Origin: Brevundimonas subvibrioides
GTDB taxonomy: Bacteria > Pseudomonadota > Alphaproteobacteria > Caulobacterales > Caulobacteraceae
Direction of reading: 5' to 3'
DNA: 64,000 nucleotides
NCBI GenBank assembly: GCA_002280475.1
Contig: NCEB01000008.1
Location: 1 to 64,000, forward strand
The first letter of the stretch is position 1. Each line of letters opens with the position of its first letter. Positions 1-8,521 of this stretch are shown one piece after another. A program made the position numbers and the translations under genes. The notes under the pieces are model-generated. The model saw nothing but the letters and a program-made list of their open reading frames with translations. It did no database searches and was not told the DNA's origin.

Positions 1-855
1 ATCATCATCCGCCGGGTCGATCGCATCGACGGTGCAGAGCTGACGACCAGCCCGGTCGATATCGAGCGCATCCCAAGGCTGGAGGATGTCCCGCAGCAGA
101 AGGCCCAGATCAGCCCCACCGCCAGCGCCGAGCGCGAAAAGAACCCGCTTCTGTTCAGATCTTTGTCCGGCCGTGATCTTAGGGTCGATTTCTCGCCCCG
201 CCCGGTCACGAGCCTGCAGCACGGGGTGATGACCGCCCTTCACCTCCCTCGCCAGGTCGTGGATCTGGAGGGCGAGGCCGTGCTCGGTCCCGCCGCTCTC
301 GACGCCCTGACGGATGGCGATCTCATCCGCATCGACGAGGCGACGCTGGACTACGCCTCCTTGTTCACAATGGGCGATCAGGACGCCGGCTATATCGCCT
401 TGATCATTCCTGTATCCTATCGAACCCTTCTGAACCGCCGTGGCCGTGCGGCGCTGATCCAGCAGGGCGGCGGTCAGCCGGCCTTGAAGACCGGGGCCTT
501 GTTCGAAATCCTCGACATGGACAGCGGCACGCCGCCCAGTCGGATCGCGGAAGCGGTCTCGCTCTCGCGCACCATGGTCCGGGGCGTCGTCGCGCGCCTC
601 CCCGAGGGACGGGGCAGCCTCTCGCCCTTCACCGCCGTCGGTCTGACGGGCCTGACGGTGCCGCTGGCGCGGCAGCAGGGCGCCGGTGCGCCGACCTTCA
701 AACCTCCGGCGCAGTCTTTGGATCGGCTCAGGACCGCGTTTCGCGCCCTGATCGCGTTGGACGCCCTGAAGGGCGACGAGGCCGCCCTCAAAACGATGGG
801 GTACACCCATGCCAGTCTGGCTACGGACCACGCCGTGTCGGCCAGGACGGCCTGA
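1..855 (+). CDS. Hypothetical protein, 5' end outside window
   Basis: The reading frame is open from the first base and ends at a TGA at 853-855, so at least 284 residues are present and the N-terminus lies upstream; the TTG near 163 is not needed as a start. No catalytic motif is evident. The segments ALIIPVSYRTLLNRRGR and FEILDMDSGTPPSRIAEAV resemble the pattern of degenerate EAL-like domains found in Caulobacterales sensory proteins (a hydrophobic strand, a strand with acidic residues, a helix), but the EAL signature itself is absent from the visible part. The family call is inference only; an enzymatically dead EAL-like signalling protein is one possibility. Confidence 0.6.
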   Translation: MIIRRVDRIDGAELTTSPVDIERIPRLEDVPQQKAQISPTASAEREKNPLLFRSLSGRDLRVDFSPRPVTSLQHGVMTALHLPRQVVDLEGEAVLGPAALDALTDGDLIRIDEATLDYASLFTMGDQDAGYIALIIPVSYRTLLNRRGRAALIQQGGGQPALKTGALFEILDMDSGTPPSRIAEAVSLSRTMVRGVVARLPEGRGSLSPFTAVGLTGLTVPLARQQGAGAPTFKPPAQSLDRLRTAFRALIALDALKGDEAALKTMGYTHASLATDHAVSARTA

Positions 856-1164
856 GGCCGGGCGGCTGGGACGCGACGGTTCTCCTTGTGTCCGACGGTG
901 ACCGTCCGTTCGTCGTGCACGCGCAGCGAAGGCCGGAACCCGCCATGGTCGGACGCCTCTGGACGGCGGCCCGCCGACGTTCGCTAGCCTTGCTCGACGT
1001 CGGACGACCTCTCGGCGAGAGCCTGAAACCCGTGAGGAGCTCCCCCGCCCAAGGAAAGTCACCCAGACCTGCCGGGCTCATGGTGGTCCGGACACCACTG
1101 CCGGCCTTTCCCCCGGGCGATCAAACGCTTTGCCGCAGGCGGGGTGAACTTTAACGCCCAGTTG
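856..1164. other. Intergenic, no gene supported
   Basis: This stretch lies between two convergent genes. Short open frames on both strands have no family-like sequence and no ribosome binding site. I see no convincing terminator with a T-run. Confidence 0.5.
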
Positions 1165-1602
1165 TCAGGCGAGGCCGGAGCCGGCCAGGGGATCCCGCTT
1201 GCCCCTGCGCGGCTGGAGCATCTCTAGGAACAGGTCGACAAGCTGGGCCGTGGACACCTCGTCGTGCGCCACCATGTCCTCGAGGCGGGTCCGTCCCTCG
1301 GGTGAAAACTCGGGTACGATCATGGACCAGTCCGGAAAGAGCCGCTCTTCGATCGGACCGCGGTCCAGGACCCGCATGTCGCAATGACGGGGATCGACTG
1401 AGATCCTCCGAAGGAGGGTGTCTAGGGCGTGACCCTCGCCCTCTAGGATTTGCGCATATCGACCGGGCGTGAATGACAGGGCCCCGGTAACTTCCACTGC
1501 TCGATTGTTCCTCACGGATTGGGCGAGGATGTCTGAAAACGCGAGGAGCTGGTCCTCCGGGTCGGTGGATCGGCTGACATAGGCGAGACGTTCCAACCGC
1601 AT
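1165..1602 (-). CDS. BLUF domain blue-light sensor (first copy)
   Basis: Short single-domain BLUF photoreceptor of 145 residues that should bind FAD and signal through hydrogen-bond rearrangement on blue light. The sequence keeps the expected residues: Tyr8 in LAYVSR, Asn32/Asn33 in the NN pair, Gln51 in YAQILEGEG, and Trp92 and Met94 in FPDWSM, plus the DPRH turn. I chose the ATG at 1602 because a GAGAGG Shine-Dalgarno lies 8 nt before it; a GTG at 1611 is an in-frame alternative. There is no fused output domain, so it must act through a partner. It is divergent from the lipoprotein hydrolase gene, and a second BLUF gene lies 2 kb away. Confidence 0.92.
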   Translation of the reverse strand: MRLERLAYVSRSTDPEDQLLAFSDILAQSVRNNRAVEVTGALSFTPGRYAQILEGEGHALDTLLRRISVDPRHCDMRVLDRGPIEERLFPDWSMIVPEFSPEGRTRLEDMVAHDEVSTAQLVDLFLEMLQPRRGKRDPLAGSGLA

Positions 1603-1985
1603 TGGATTCACCTCTCAAAAATGGAGTCACTCGCACCCTAGCTCAAATCTGTTACTCGTTCGTGCGCATGGCTGCGGGCCTAGCCTGACCGGGCGGATGT
1701 CCCAGGATCCTCGCATCGGTTGCACCAGCAGGGCGCGTTCGGAGTTGCAGTCATGATCGGGTCGGTCCGGGTCTCCTCGGAAAACGCTGCACGCGCCGGC
1801 ACTCGAGACCTGCCGGATCGCGGGAGCCGCATTCAGAGGTTAACGCCTCCCATCAGGTTGCCAGATCCGACGCGCGTCTTGGCGTTTGCCGACGCCATAT
1901 TGTGCCGAACGTCAGTCACCCCCTAGACCGGCGGCCTGCCGTTCCCGGTTTGACCGATTTTCGAGTGCAGGTGCAAAGGTTGAAG
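1603..1985. promoter_or_regulatory. Divergent intergenic region
   Basis: A 383-nt non-coding gap between the divergent BLUF gene and the lipoprotein hydrolase gene, so it should hold promoters for both. I could not pick out confident -35/-10 pairs. No ORF here looks real. Confidence 0.4.
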
Positions 1986-3314
1986 ATGAGGCTCAGGACG
2001 GCTTTGGCTTCGCTGCTGCTTGTGACGACGCTCAACGCCTGCGCTACAGGCGCTGGGCCGTCCGTTCCTGCGGCTGAGGTGCAGGCCTGCAGCGGTGCCT
2101 GGCGGCTGAGTGACGGGCGCGGCGTAACGGCGTCACCCGTCGAGGCCGGGCTGCGCTGGCGTACCCTGGAGGGCGAGACCGGCCGTCTCCGCCTTAACGC
2201 GGACGGGGTCTGGCACGCGTCCCACGGAGGCGAGATCGATGACGGCCGGGCCCCCGTCGCCTTCTCCTGCCCGGGCGGATTGGAAAGGTTCGAGGGTCTG
2301 GCGGCCACAGCCGTCCCCACGGTCGTGGTCGATACGGTGTTTGCCGGGTCCGGCGGCGTGAGGCTGGCGGGCCGACTCACACTGCCTGCGGGGCCAGACA
2401 CCGTCCCTGTCATTGTGCAGGTGCATGGCTCGGAGCGGACCTCCGCCCTTGTCTTCGACCCCTTCCAGCAACTTTTGCCGCTGCAGGGGATCGGCGTGTT
2501 CGTCTACGACAAACGGGGCACGGGCGGCTCGGATGGTCGCTACACCCAGGATTTCGAAGTGCTCGCCGCAGACGCCGTCGCCGCGGCCCGCGAAGCGCGA
2601 CGGCTGGCCGGACCCCGTTTGGGACGGCTCGGCCTGCACGGGGCCAGTCAGGGAGGCTGGGTCGCGCCCCTGGCCGCCACTGGCGCGTCGGCAGACTTCC
2701 TCATCGTCAGCTACGGCCTCCTTGAAAGCCCGCTGGAGGAGAACCGGTCGCAAACGATCCTGGACGTTGCCGAAGCCGGGTTCGGTTCGGGGGAGCAGGC
2801 GGCGGCTGGCGCATTGGCAGACGCCGCCGGAACCGTGATGGCCTCGGGCTTTCGCGAAGGTTTCCGTGAACTGGAGGTGCTCCGTCGCGAGCATCGTGAG
2901 GCTCCATGGTATGGGGCGATCAAGGGTGAGTTCACCGGAGAAATCCTGCGCTACCCGCCGCTCCTTCTGCGCCTCTTTGGGCCTCTGCGCTCGCAAGGGA
3001 CGAGCTGGCGCCATCAGGGCGAGCCGGTCCTTCGCGGGCTGAACATCCCCGTTCTCTGGATACTCGCCAGCGAGGATCGAGAGGCCCCGCCCCAGCAGAC
3101 CCGGAGCAGGCTGGCCGCCCTGATCGCCGAGGAGCGGCCCATCCAGCTGGCCGAGTTTGCGGGGGCGGATCACGGCATGAGGGTGTTCGACACGGCGAGC
3201 GACGGGTCGCGCCGCTGGACGGGCTACGCCCCCGGCTACTTCCGTGCCGTCGGTGATTTCGCTCTCGGCCGGACACCTGAGAACGACTCCAACCCGCGAA
3301 GCCTCCCTCCATGA
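1986..3314 (+). CDS. Exported lipoprotein alpha/beta hydrolase
   Basis: Serine hydrolase of 443 residues with an N-terminal lipoprotein signal: basic start MRLR, hydrophobic core, and a lipobox-like LNAC with the Cys near residue 20. The alpha/beta-hydrolase catalytic set is visible: nucleophile Ser221 in GLHGASQGG, acid Asp364 in ASEDRE, and His396 in GADHGM. An HGSE oxyanion stretch and a DKRGTGGSDG strand-turn follow family expectation. The start is the ATG at 1986 after AAAGG; the frame extends upstream to 1902 but that would bury the signal peptide. Substrate is unknown; an acyl-ester or peptide bond hydrolase at the envelope is inferred. Confidence 0.85.
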   Translation: MRLRTALASLLLVTTLNACATGAGPSVPAAEVQACSGAWRLSDGRGVTASPVEAGLRWRTLEGETGRLRLNADGVWHASHGGEIDDGRAPVAFSCPGGLERFEGLAATAVPTVVVDTVFAGSGGVRLAGRLTLPAGPDTVPVIVQVHGSERTSALVFDPFQQLLPLQGIGVFVYDKRGTGGSDGRYTQDFEVLAADAVAAAREARRLAGPRLGRLGLHGASQGGWVAPLAATGASADFLIVSYGLLESPLEENRSQTILDVAEAGFGSGEQAAAGALADAAGTVMASGFREGFRELEVLRREHREAPWYGAIKGEFTGEILRYPPLLLRLFGPLRSQGTSWRHQGEPVLRGLNIPVLWILASEDREAPPQQTRSRLAALIAEERPIQLAEFAGADHGMRVFDTASDGSRRWTGYAPGYFRAVGDFALGRTPENDSNPRSLPP

Positions 3315-3754
3315 TCCGTCAGGCCATGGTGGCCGACGTGGTCGACGGCGTGTCTTCGCTGCCCCCTGTCTGCCACGACATGGTCAGCCAACCGAGGGCG
3401 ACGACCCCGGGACGGGACAGGTCGGTCCACCCGGGGCTGCTTCGCGGGACGGCGAAGGAAACCCTGGTCGAGGCATGAACGCCTAACCGTCCCCAGGGGC
3501 GGGCGAGTCTGCGGTCCAAGCCGACCTTGGTCTGCCCATGAACCCGCGTCGCCGGCAGCACGAAAGAGGAGCCATCACGGGGGCCAGCCGGGCTGCGTCC
3601 GCAATCCGGGTGATGCCCGCGCCTGCGTGACCGAACTACGAAAAACAGATGTCCATACGGAGGAAATGGCTTAGCTTGCCGGAGGGTGGCGCAAGGCCAG
3701 ACGATCGGGTTCGCGCGAGCATCCTCGAACATGTCATAGAGCTTCGGATCGTCC
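3315..3754. other. Intergenic, no gene supported
   Basis: A 440-nt gap before the second BLUF gene. It has weak open frames without family resemblance. A GGAGGAAATGGC string near 3659-3670 looks like a translation start, but its frame lacks recognisable content and runs out of frame into the BLUF gene. Confidence 0.4.
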
Positions 3755-4144
3755 ATGTCTCTCGAACGCCTGATTTATCGCAGTACTGCCGTGAGCGAGG
3801 ACTGCGCCACGGAATTCGACAGAATTGTCGCGGTGTCCGAGCGCAACAACGAACGATGCGGCATCACGGGGGCGGTCACGCTGTGCGACGGCCGTTTCGT
3901 GCAGGTTCTCGAGGGGAGTTCCGAACGACTGGACCCTCTGCTGGCGACGATCGCCCAAGACCCTCGCCATACGGACGTTCACATCTTGGGGCGCTGGGCC
4001 GTCACGGGGCGACTGTTTCCGAGCTGGTCCATGGCGCGGGCGGACGCGGCGCGTGCCGACGCCCAGCTGCGTAGCTGGCTGAGATCGGACGACTACGGCG
4101 TTACCCTCGTTGGGGCTCTTTTGACCCTCACGGGGCTCTTTTGA
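3755..4144 (+). CDS. BLUF domain blue-light sensor (second copy)
   Basis: Second stand-alone BLUF photoreceptor, 129 residues. The flavin-site residues are intact: Tyr8 in LIYRS, Asn31/Asn32, Gln50 in FVQVLEG, and Trp91/Met93 in FPSWSM. It is clearly paralogous to, but far from identical with, the copy at 1165-1602. Its last residues are produced by a 20-bp tandem duplication that shifts the frame: without it the protein would end VTLVGALLTLTHNVPL, with it the end is VTLVGALLTLTGLF. The start ATG at 3755 is supported by alignment with the first copy, though its Shine-Dalgarno is weak. Confidence 0.92.
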   Translation: MSLERLIYRSTAVSEDCATEFDRIVAVSERNNERCGITGAVTLCDGRFVQVLEGSSERLDPLLATIAQDPRHTDVHILGRWAVTGRLFPSWSMARADAARADAQLRSWLRSDDYGVTLVGALLTLTGLF

Positions 4145-4151
4145 CCCTCAC
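4112..4151. repeat. 20-bp perfect tandem duplication
   Basis: Two adjacent identical copies of a 20-nt unit beginning GGGGCTCTTTTG, at 4112-4131 and 4132-4151. It overlaps the stop codon of the second BLUF gene and changes its C-terminus because 20 is not a multiple of 3. Confidence 0.95.
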
Positions 4152-4181
4152 CCATAATGTGCCGCTGTAGGTCCGCGCGAT

Positions 4182-4451
4182 TCACGACGGGCGGAGGGTT
4201 TTGAGCCCGACCACCGCTCCCTCCTGCCACACCACCCGGTAGGGTTCCTGTTCTGCTCCTGTGGTCACGCGAACCATACCGGACAAGACCAGGGCGCGCG
4301 TACTCAGCTTGACCCGGGCGCCGCCCTTGTTCCGCTCGCGCAGGACACCGCTGACCACCTCGCCCGTCGCTTCAAGCCATACCGTGCAGGGCTGTGCAAT
4401 CCGCGGACGGACCCACGCCCGTCGGTCTCCCTGTGTCGATCCACCCTGCAT
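4182..4451 (-). CDS. PilZ-like domain protein
   Basis: Protein of 89 residues with a PilZ-like layout: an Arg-rich start (RRAWVRPR, the RxxxR-type c-di-GMP loop), a strand with CTVWLEATGEVVSG, then a degenerate form of the [D/N]xSxxG motif (RNKGGARVKL), and closing beta strands ending VVWQEGAVVGLKTL. PilZ domains bind c-di-GMP; the second motif is altered enough that binding is uncertain. It starts 9 nt after the stop of the hybrid histidine kinase gene, which suggests one transcript and a shared signalling output. Confidence 0.7.
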   Translation of the reverse strand: MQGGSTQGDRRAWVRPRIAQPCTVWLEATGEVVSGVLRERNKGGARVKLSTRALVLSGMVRVTTGAEQEPYRVVWQEGAVVGLKTLRPS

Positions 4452-4460
4452 GGCCGCAGC

Positions 4461-6494
4461 CTAGTCGCTCGCGGTTACGCGAACCCTACCGGACGCGTGC
4501 ACCGGCTCCCGTGAGCAGGACTCCAGGGTTTCGCTGATGGCGCGGATCAGGGTTTCCGAGGTGATCGGTTTGGCGACGTGTCCGTTGGCGCCTGCGATCT
4601 GTCCGGCCTCCACGTGTTCGGGCTGGGCGTTTGCCGTCAACATCAGGATCGGAACCGGCTGGCGGTTCGACGCCATTTCAAAGGCTCGGATCGAACGGAC
4701 GGCCGCAAGTCCGTCCATCACCGGCATCTGCATGTCCATCAGGATCAGGTCGAGCGTTTGAGTGCGGAACGACAGGAGCGCCTCCGCGCCATTGGTCGCC
4801 GAAATAACCTCGGCGCCGATGGGTCGAAGAATCAGTTCGGCGACCTTGAGGTTGGTGGGATGATCGTCTGCGACGAGGATCCGCAAGGCACGGTCCATCG
4901 GGTTCGGATCATCCGTCGTCTCCGGCTTCACCTGGGGATCACAGGGCTGAAGGGGGAGGTCCAGCCAGAAGGTCGAGCCGATCCCCGGTTGGCTCATGCA
5001 GGTCAGGCTGCCGCCCAGTCTCTCGGCCAGCTCCCTCGAGATCGCCAGCCCAAGGCCGCTCCCCCCGAAGCGGCGCGTGATCGATCCGTCCGCCTGCTGA
5101 AAACGACCAAAGACATCCCGACCGCTCGGATCGAAGCCGATCCCGGTGTCGGTGACCGTAAACCGGACGACGTCTCCCTTGCGTGGGCAGACCGAAAGGG
5201 TCACCTCGCCGACCAAGGTGAATTTGACCGCGTTGGAGATCAGATTCGTCAGTATCTGACGCACCCGCACGACATCGCCGACGAAAGCGCGGTCGAGGTC
5301 GGGATCCAGGTCAAGGCGCAGCCCGATGCCCTTCTCCTCGGCCTTCAGGCGCAGCAGATCTCGGGTCGCGCGAAGGGCGTCGCCAAGGTGAAAAGGCTCC
5401 TGCTCGAGCTCGAGCTTCTGGGCCTCGATCCGGGCGATATCGAGGATGTCGGACAAGAGCCGCTCAAGCGTCACGCCTGAGTCCCGGATGATCTCCGCAA
5501 TCTCGCGTTCCGGGCCGGGGAGGTTGGACCGGCAGAGCAGATCGGCCATGCCGACCACCCCGTTCAGAGGCGTCCGGATCTCGTGGCTCATATTGGCGAG
5601 GAACTCACTCTTGGCCTGGCTTGCCGCCTCTGCTGACGAGCGCGCCTGCTCCAGCTCGAGCGCCTGAGCCGACAGGTCGACTTCCCGGGCCTTGTGCTGG
5701 GTAATGTCGACAGCGATCGCGACCCATCCCCCGTGCGGGAGACGGCGATCCTCCACACGGAACCACCGGCCGTCCCTCAAGCGCTGCTCGTGGGCCCCGC
5801 ACGCCTGAGCGCGCTGTGCCAGTCGTGTCCTGATCCAGTCGTCTTCGTTCCCCGCCGCATCCGGATGGGCCCCGCTCGCCACAGACCGGCGCAGCAGATC
5901 CTCGAAGCTGCGTCCCACCTTGAGCAGTGTGGGCGCGGTCTCGGAGCCACCTGCGGCCACATAGTGGTCGTTCCAAAGGAGGAGCCGGTCCTCGGCATCG
6001 TAAAGGGCGACGCCCACAGGCAGAGCCTCCAGGGCGCCGCGCAGCGTGGCGAAATGTGCGGCGCTTTCCGTCTTGGCCGCCACGGCGGCGCTCAGCGCCT
6101 GCCGGAGCTTGGTCTCGCGGCGACGCTGGCCGGTGATGTCGCGGGAGGTCACCAGAAGCCGGACGATATCGCCCTGTTCATCCAGGACCGGCGAGATCAC
6201 GTGGGACCACCAGCGCTCGCGCCCTCGAGCGGTGGGGCAGGGGGCCACGAACCGGGGTGACTGACCGCGACGCGCCCGCTTCAGGGCCATATTGAGTTTG
6301 CGGTGAGACTCGACGGGCCAGAGGTCTGCGAGCAACTGGCCCCGGTTGCGCTCGAAATCCGTGATCTCGAGCAGGGCCTTGCCGCGATCGTTCATGTACT
6401 CGACGCGGCCCTCCAGGCTCACGATCCGCACAACATCCTGGCTGGCCCGCAGCACAGCCGAGAAATAACCTTCCGACAGAAAAGCGTCCTGCAT
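4461..6494 (-). CDS. Soluble hybrid sensor histidine kinase (PAS-PAS-HisKA-HATPase-REC)
   Basis: Cytoplasmic hybrid kinase of 677 residues with no membrane segments. In order: a PAS domain (about 10-130, ending in VTSRDITGQ), a second PAS-like domain (about 150-275, ending IAVDITQHK), a coiled linker, HisKA with the phospho-acceptor His in NMSHEIRTPLNG, HATPase_c with N-box (NLISNAVKF), G1 (DTGIGF) and G2 (GGSGLGLAI), and a C-terminal receiver with LDLILMDMQMPVMDG and the conserved Lys (AKPI). The start is the ATG at 6494, preceded by GGAGGGGG at 6 nt; the longer upstream frame has no ribosome site. Downstream partner is the PilZ-like gene. The input signal is unknown. Confidence 0.93.
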   Translation of the reverse strand: MQDAFLSEGYFSAVLRASQDVVRIVSLEGRVEYMNDRGKALLEITDFERNRGQLLADLWPVESHRKLNMALKRARRGQSPRFVAPCPTARGRERWWSHVISPVLDEQGDIVRLLVTSRDITGQRRRETKLRQALSAAVAAKTESAAHFATLRGALEALPVGVALYDAEDRLLLWNDHYVAAGGSETAPTLLKVGRSFEDLLRRSVASGAHPDAAGNEDDWIRTRLAQRAQACGAHEQRLRDGRWFRVEDRRLPHGGWVAIAVDITQHKAREVDLSAQALELEQARSSAEAASQAKSEFLANMSHEIRTPLNGVVGMADLLCRSNLPGPEREIAEIIRDSGVTLERLLSDILDIARIEAQKLELEQEPFHLGDALRATRDLLRLKAEEKGIGLRLDLDPDLDRAFVGDVVRVRQILTNLISNAVKFTLVGEVTLSVCPRKGDVVRFTVTDTGIGFDPSGRDVFGRFQQADGSITRRFGGSGLGLAISRELAERLGGSLTCMSQPGIGSTFWLDLPLQPCDPQVKPETTDDPNPMDRALRILVADDHPTNLKVAELILRPIGAEVISATNGAEALLSFRTQTLDLILMDMQMPVMDGLAAVRSIRAFEMASNRQPVPILMLTANAQPEHVEAGQIAGANGHVAKPITSETLIRAISETLESCSREPVHASGRVRVTASD

Positions 6495-6726
6495 CGCGCT
6501 CCCCCTCCATGTCGAAGCCCACAAAATGCGACACGCTTCCGTCCGTAGGGGGCAAGAAAAGAATATCGATTTAACAGCGGTCCGCATCGACGGTCCGGCT
6601 GACGATTGGCGTCACGCTGTTAACGCTCATGACCGGGCTCGGGCTTGTCCGGAACGATCTCGGGGTCCTGGCGCGCAAGGGAGCGCGGGGCGCCGCCTCG
6701 GCGCCCCAAGAACCCGCGGTCCGGCC

Positions 6727-6975
6727 ATGACAGCCGCCGCTAGGCGGGCTGCCGCCAAGGCCGATCAAAAGCCCAGACCGGCGGTGCCTGAACCGGCTTC
6801 CCGACCTAACGGGGCTCCGATGCCAATTCGGGGCGGCGTTGAACGCGCCGCAGACCTGGTCGACCTTATCCAGGTTCTTCTCGCTCGGCATTCAGACTGC
6901 CATCGGATCCGCGCCTATCTCCACGAGACCTTCCTCTTTGCCGTGGACTGCCACGGCCAAAAGGCGCCGGACTGA
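6727..6975 (+). CDS. Possible small hypothetical protein
   Basis: An 82-residue frame in the otherwise empty 6495-7183 gap. The second half (VERAADLVDLIQVLLARHSDCHRI...) has amphipathic helix character and plausible codon use, but the start ATG lacks a clear Shine-Dalgarno and no family is recognised. A GC-rich inverted repeat (GGGGCGCC / GGCGCCCC) lies just upstream around 6688-6707. I treat it as an uncertain gene. Confidence 0.3.
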   Translation: MTAAARRAAAKADQKPRPAVPEPASRPNGAPMPIRGGVERAADLVDLIQVLLARHSDCHRIRAYLHETFLFAVDCHGQKAPD

Positions 6976-7183
6976 AGGAGGGCCTCAGGCTCAGAAGCAC
7001 CCAAGGAGCTGACCCGCGCTCTGGCTCCGCATCGCGTTTGTCCTTCGCGAAGTGCGCTCGGCAGGGGGACGGCCCTTGCATCACGGGATCCTCCACGCCG
7101 CCAGTCCGTGCGAGACGCACGCTGATGGAAGCACGGTCATGCAGCAGACGACCTTTTGCCGTCTCGGTTCTCTTCGGCCGGGT

Positions 7184-7915
7184 TTAGCGCCAGCCGGCGT
7201 CTCTCGCCTTCGCTTCGGCCGCTGCATCGGCCGTCGTCCCCGCGATCGCTTCGTCGACCGCCGCGAGCACGGCGGCTGGGGTCTCCGACGAGGCCCTCCG
7301 CACCTCGTCGTCGGACACCTCCAGAGCCGCGAGCGCGGTGACCGTCCAGGTGCCGTCGGCGTGGCAGGCGAGACCGCCCCAGCCGTCGCGCTCGGACTGG
7401 AAGGTCCGGCACCAGCGGCCGTCGACATCCTGGAAGGTCAGGCCGACCGACAGTCCCTGCTCGTCCGCGCCTTCCGACGCCAGGCGTTGATCCAGCACGC
7501 CCTGGAGCCCCGCGCCCGCCACTGTCCGGTCGGGGCGAAGGGTCAGACCCCCGTCGCGGTTTGCCAGCGGACCCAGCAGCAGGCCGCCGACGAAGGCCGC
7601 CGCCGCAAAGGCCGCCCAGGGCACGGCGTGGCGCGGGGCCAGAAGCTCTCCGATCCTGGCGCGCAGGCTGGCGAGCGCGTGCGGCTTGGGCGCGCCAGAG
7701 CCGGCGGCGGCGATCCGGCGGGCGAGATCGGCGTCGCGAGGATCGAAGGCGATGGGGAAGGCCTCGGCCAGCGCCTGCCGCGAGTGGCTCATCGCCTTCA
7801 TGCGGGCGGCGAGCACCGGGTCCGCGCGGGCGGCCGCCTCCAGGCGCGCGGCGGCGTCGGGGGACAGTTCGCCGTCGCTCCAGCGCATCAGGGTTTCGTC
7901 GTCGGGCAGGCTCAT
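7184..7915 (-). CDS. Membrane anti-sigma factor
   Basis: Protein of 243 residues whose start overlaps the end of the ECF sigma gene by 4 nt. N-terminal cytoplasmic part (DDETLMRWSDGELSPDAAARLEAA) matches the sigma-binding pattern of anti-sigma proteins; one membrane segment lies at about 97-118 (AVPWAAFAAAAFVGGLLLGPLA); the rest, including VDGRWCRTFQ and GGLACHADGTW, should be periplasmic. It lacks the HxxxCxxC zinc motif, so it is a non-zinc anti-sigma. By family precedent it holds the adjacent sigma factor until an envelope signal releases it. Confidence 0.85.
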   Translation of the reverse strand: MSLPDDETLMRWSDGELSPDAAARLEAAARADPVLAARMKAMSHSRQALAEAFPIAFDPRDADLARRIAAAGSGAPKPHALASLRARIGELLAPRHAVPWAAFAAAAFVGGLLLGPLANRDGGLTLRPDRTVAGAGLQGVLDQRLASEGADEQGLSVGLTFQDVDGRWCRTFQSERDGWGGLACHADGTWTVTALAALEVSDDEVRRASSETPAAVLAAVDEAIAGTTADAAAEAKARDAGWR

Positions 7916-8415
7916 CCCGTCACTCCCTGTGCGGCGAGGGTCTCGATCAGGCTTTGCCGGCCCCGCACGAGCCGACTGGTCAGGGTGCCGGACGGCACGC
8001 CCAGAACCTGGGCGGCCTCGGCGTAGGACAGGCCTTCGATCAGCACGAGGGCCACAGCATGCCTCTGGTCGTCAGGCAGGGCCTGGAGCGCATCGCGCAC
8101 CGCCAGGCCGTCGGCGCGCAACGCTTCCCCCGCTTGGGCGGGATCGGGCGCGCGAGCGGCGCCCTCCTCGTCCGAGGTCAGGACGCGGCCCCAGCGCTGG
8201 GCCTTTCGGCCTTCGTCGATGGCGATGCGTCTCATGAGGGTGAAGGTCCAGCTGTCGAGCCGCGTGCCTGGGCGGAAGCCGGATCGGGACGCGAGCGCTC
8301 GCTCCACGGTCTGCTGGACCAGGTCCTGCGCGTCCGCATCCGCGGGCCGCAGGACCTTCGCGAATCGGCGCAGGCGCGGAAGAAGCTCCACAAGCCCCGT
8401 CTGAAACTCGTCCAA
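7912..8415 (-). CDS. ECF RNA polymerase sigma factor
   Basis: Sigma-70 family extracytoplasmic-function factor of 167 residues. Region 2 is visible as LLPRLRRFAKVLRPADADAQDLVQQTVERAL... LDSWTFTLMRRIAID, and region 4 as LPDDQRHAVALVLIEGLSYAEAAQVLGVPSGTLTSRLVRGRQSL. The gene is translationally coupled to the anti-sigma gene and divergent from the subtilisin-like protease gene; the 106-nt gap between them likely contains the autoregulated promoter. The targets probably include the protease and the glycine-rich protein, by context only. Confidence 0.93.
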   Translation of the reverse strand: MDEFQTGLVELLPRLRRFAKVLRPADADAQDLVQQTVERALASRSGFRPGTRLDSWTFTLMRRIAIDEGRKAQRWGRVLTSDEEGAARAPDPAQAGEALRADGLAVRDALQALPDDQRHAVALVLIEGLSYAEAAQVLGVPSGTLTSRLVRGRQSLIETLAAQGVTG

Positions 8416-8521
8416 GCGCGTTCCTCGTCCATTCGGATGAAACGACCGGCCCCGGACGTTTCATCCCTTGGCATATCGAGGATGGATGCCTTTTCTTGCA
8501 AGCGGGCATCGGAGCAGAGAC

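Noticed and set aside
888..1154. Small plus-strand ORF in the first intergenic gap
   Set aside because: Starts without a ribosome site, composition is Arg/Pro-rich and non-protein-like, and it is antisense to another equally poor ORF.
6680..6710. GC-rich inverted repeat upstream of the small ORF at 6727 as a riboswitch
   Set aside because: It is only a simple short hairpin with no recognisable aptamer structure.
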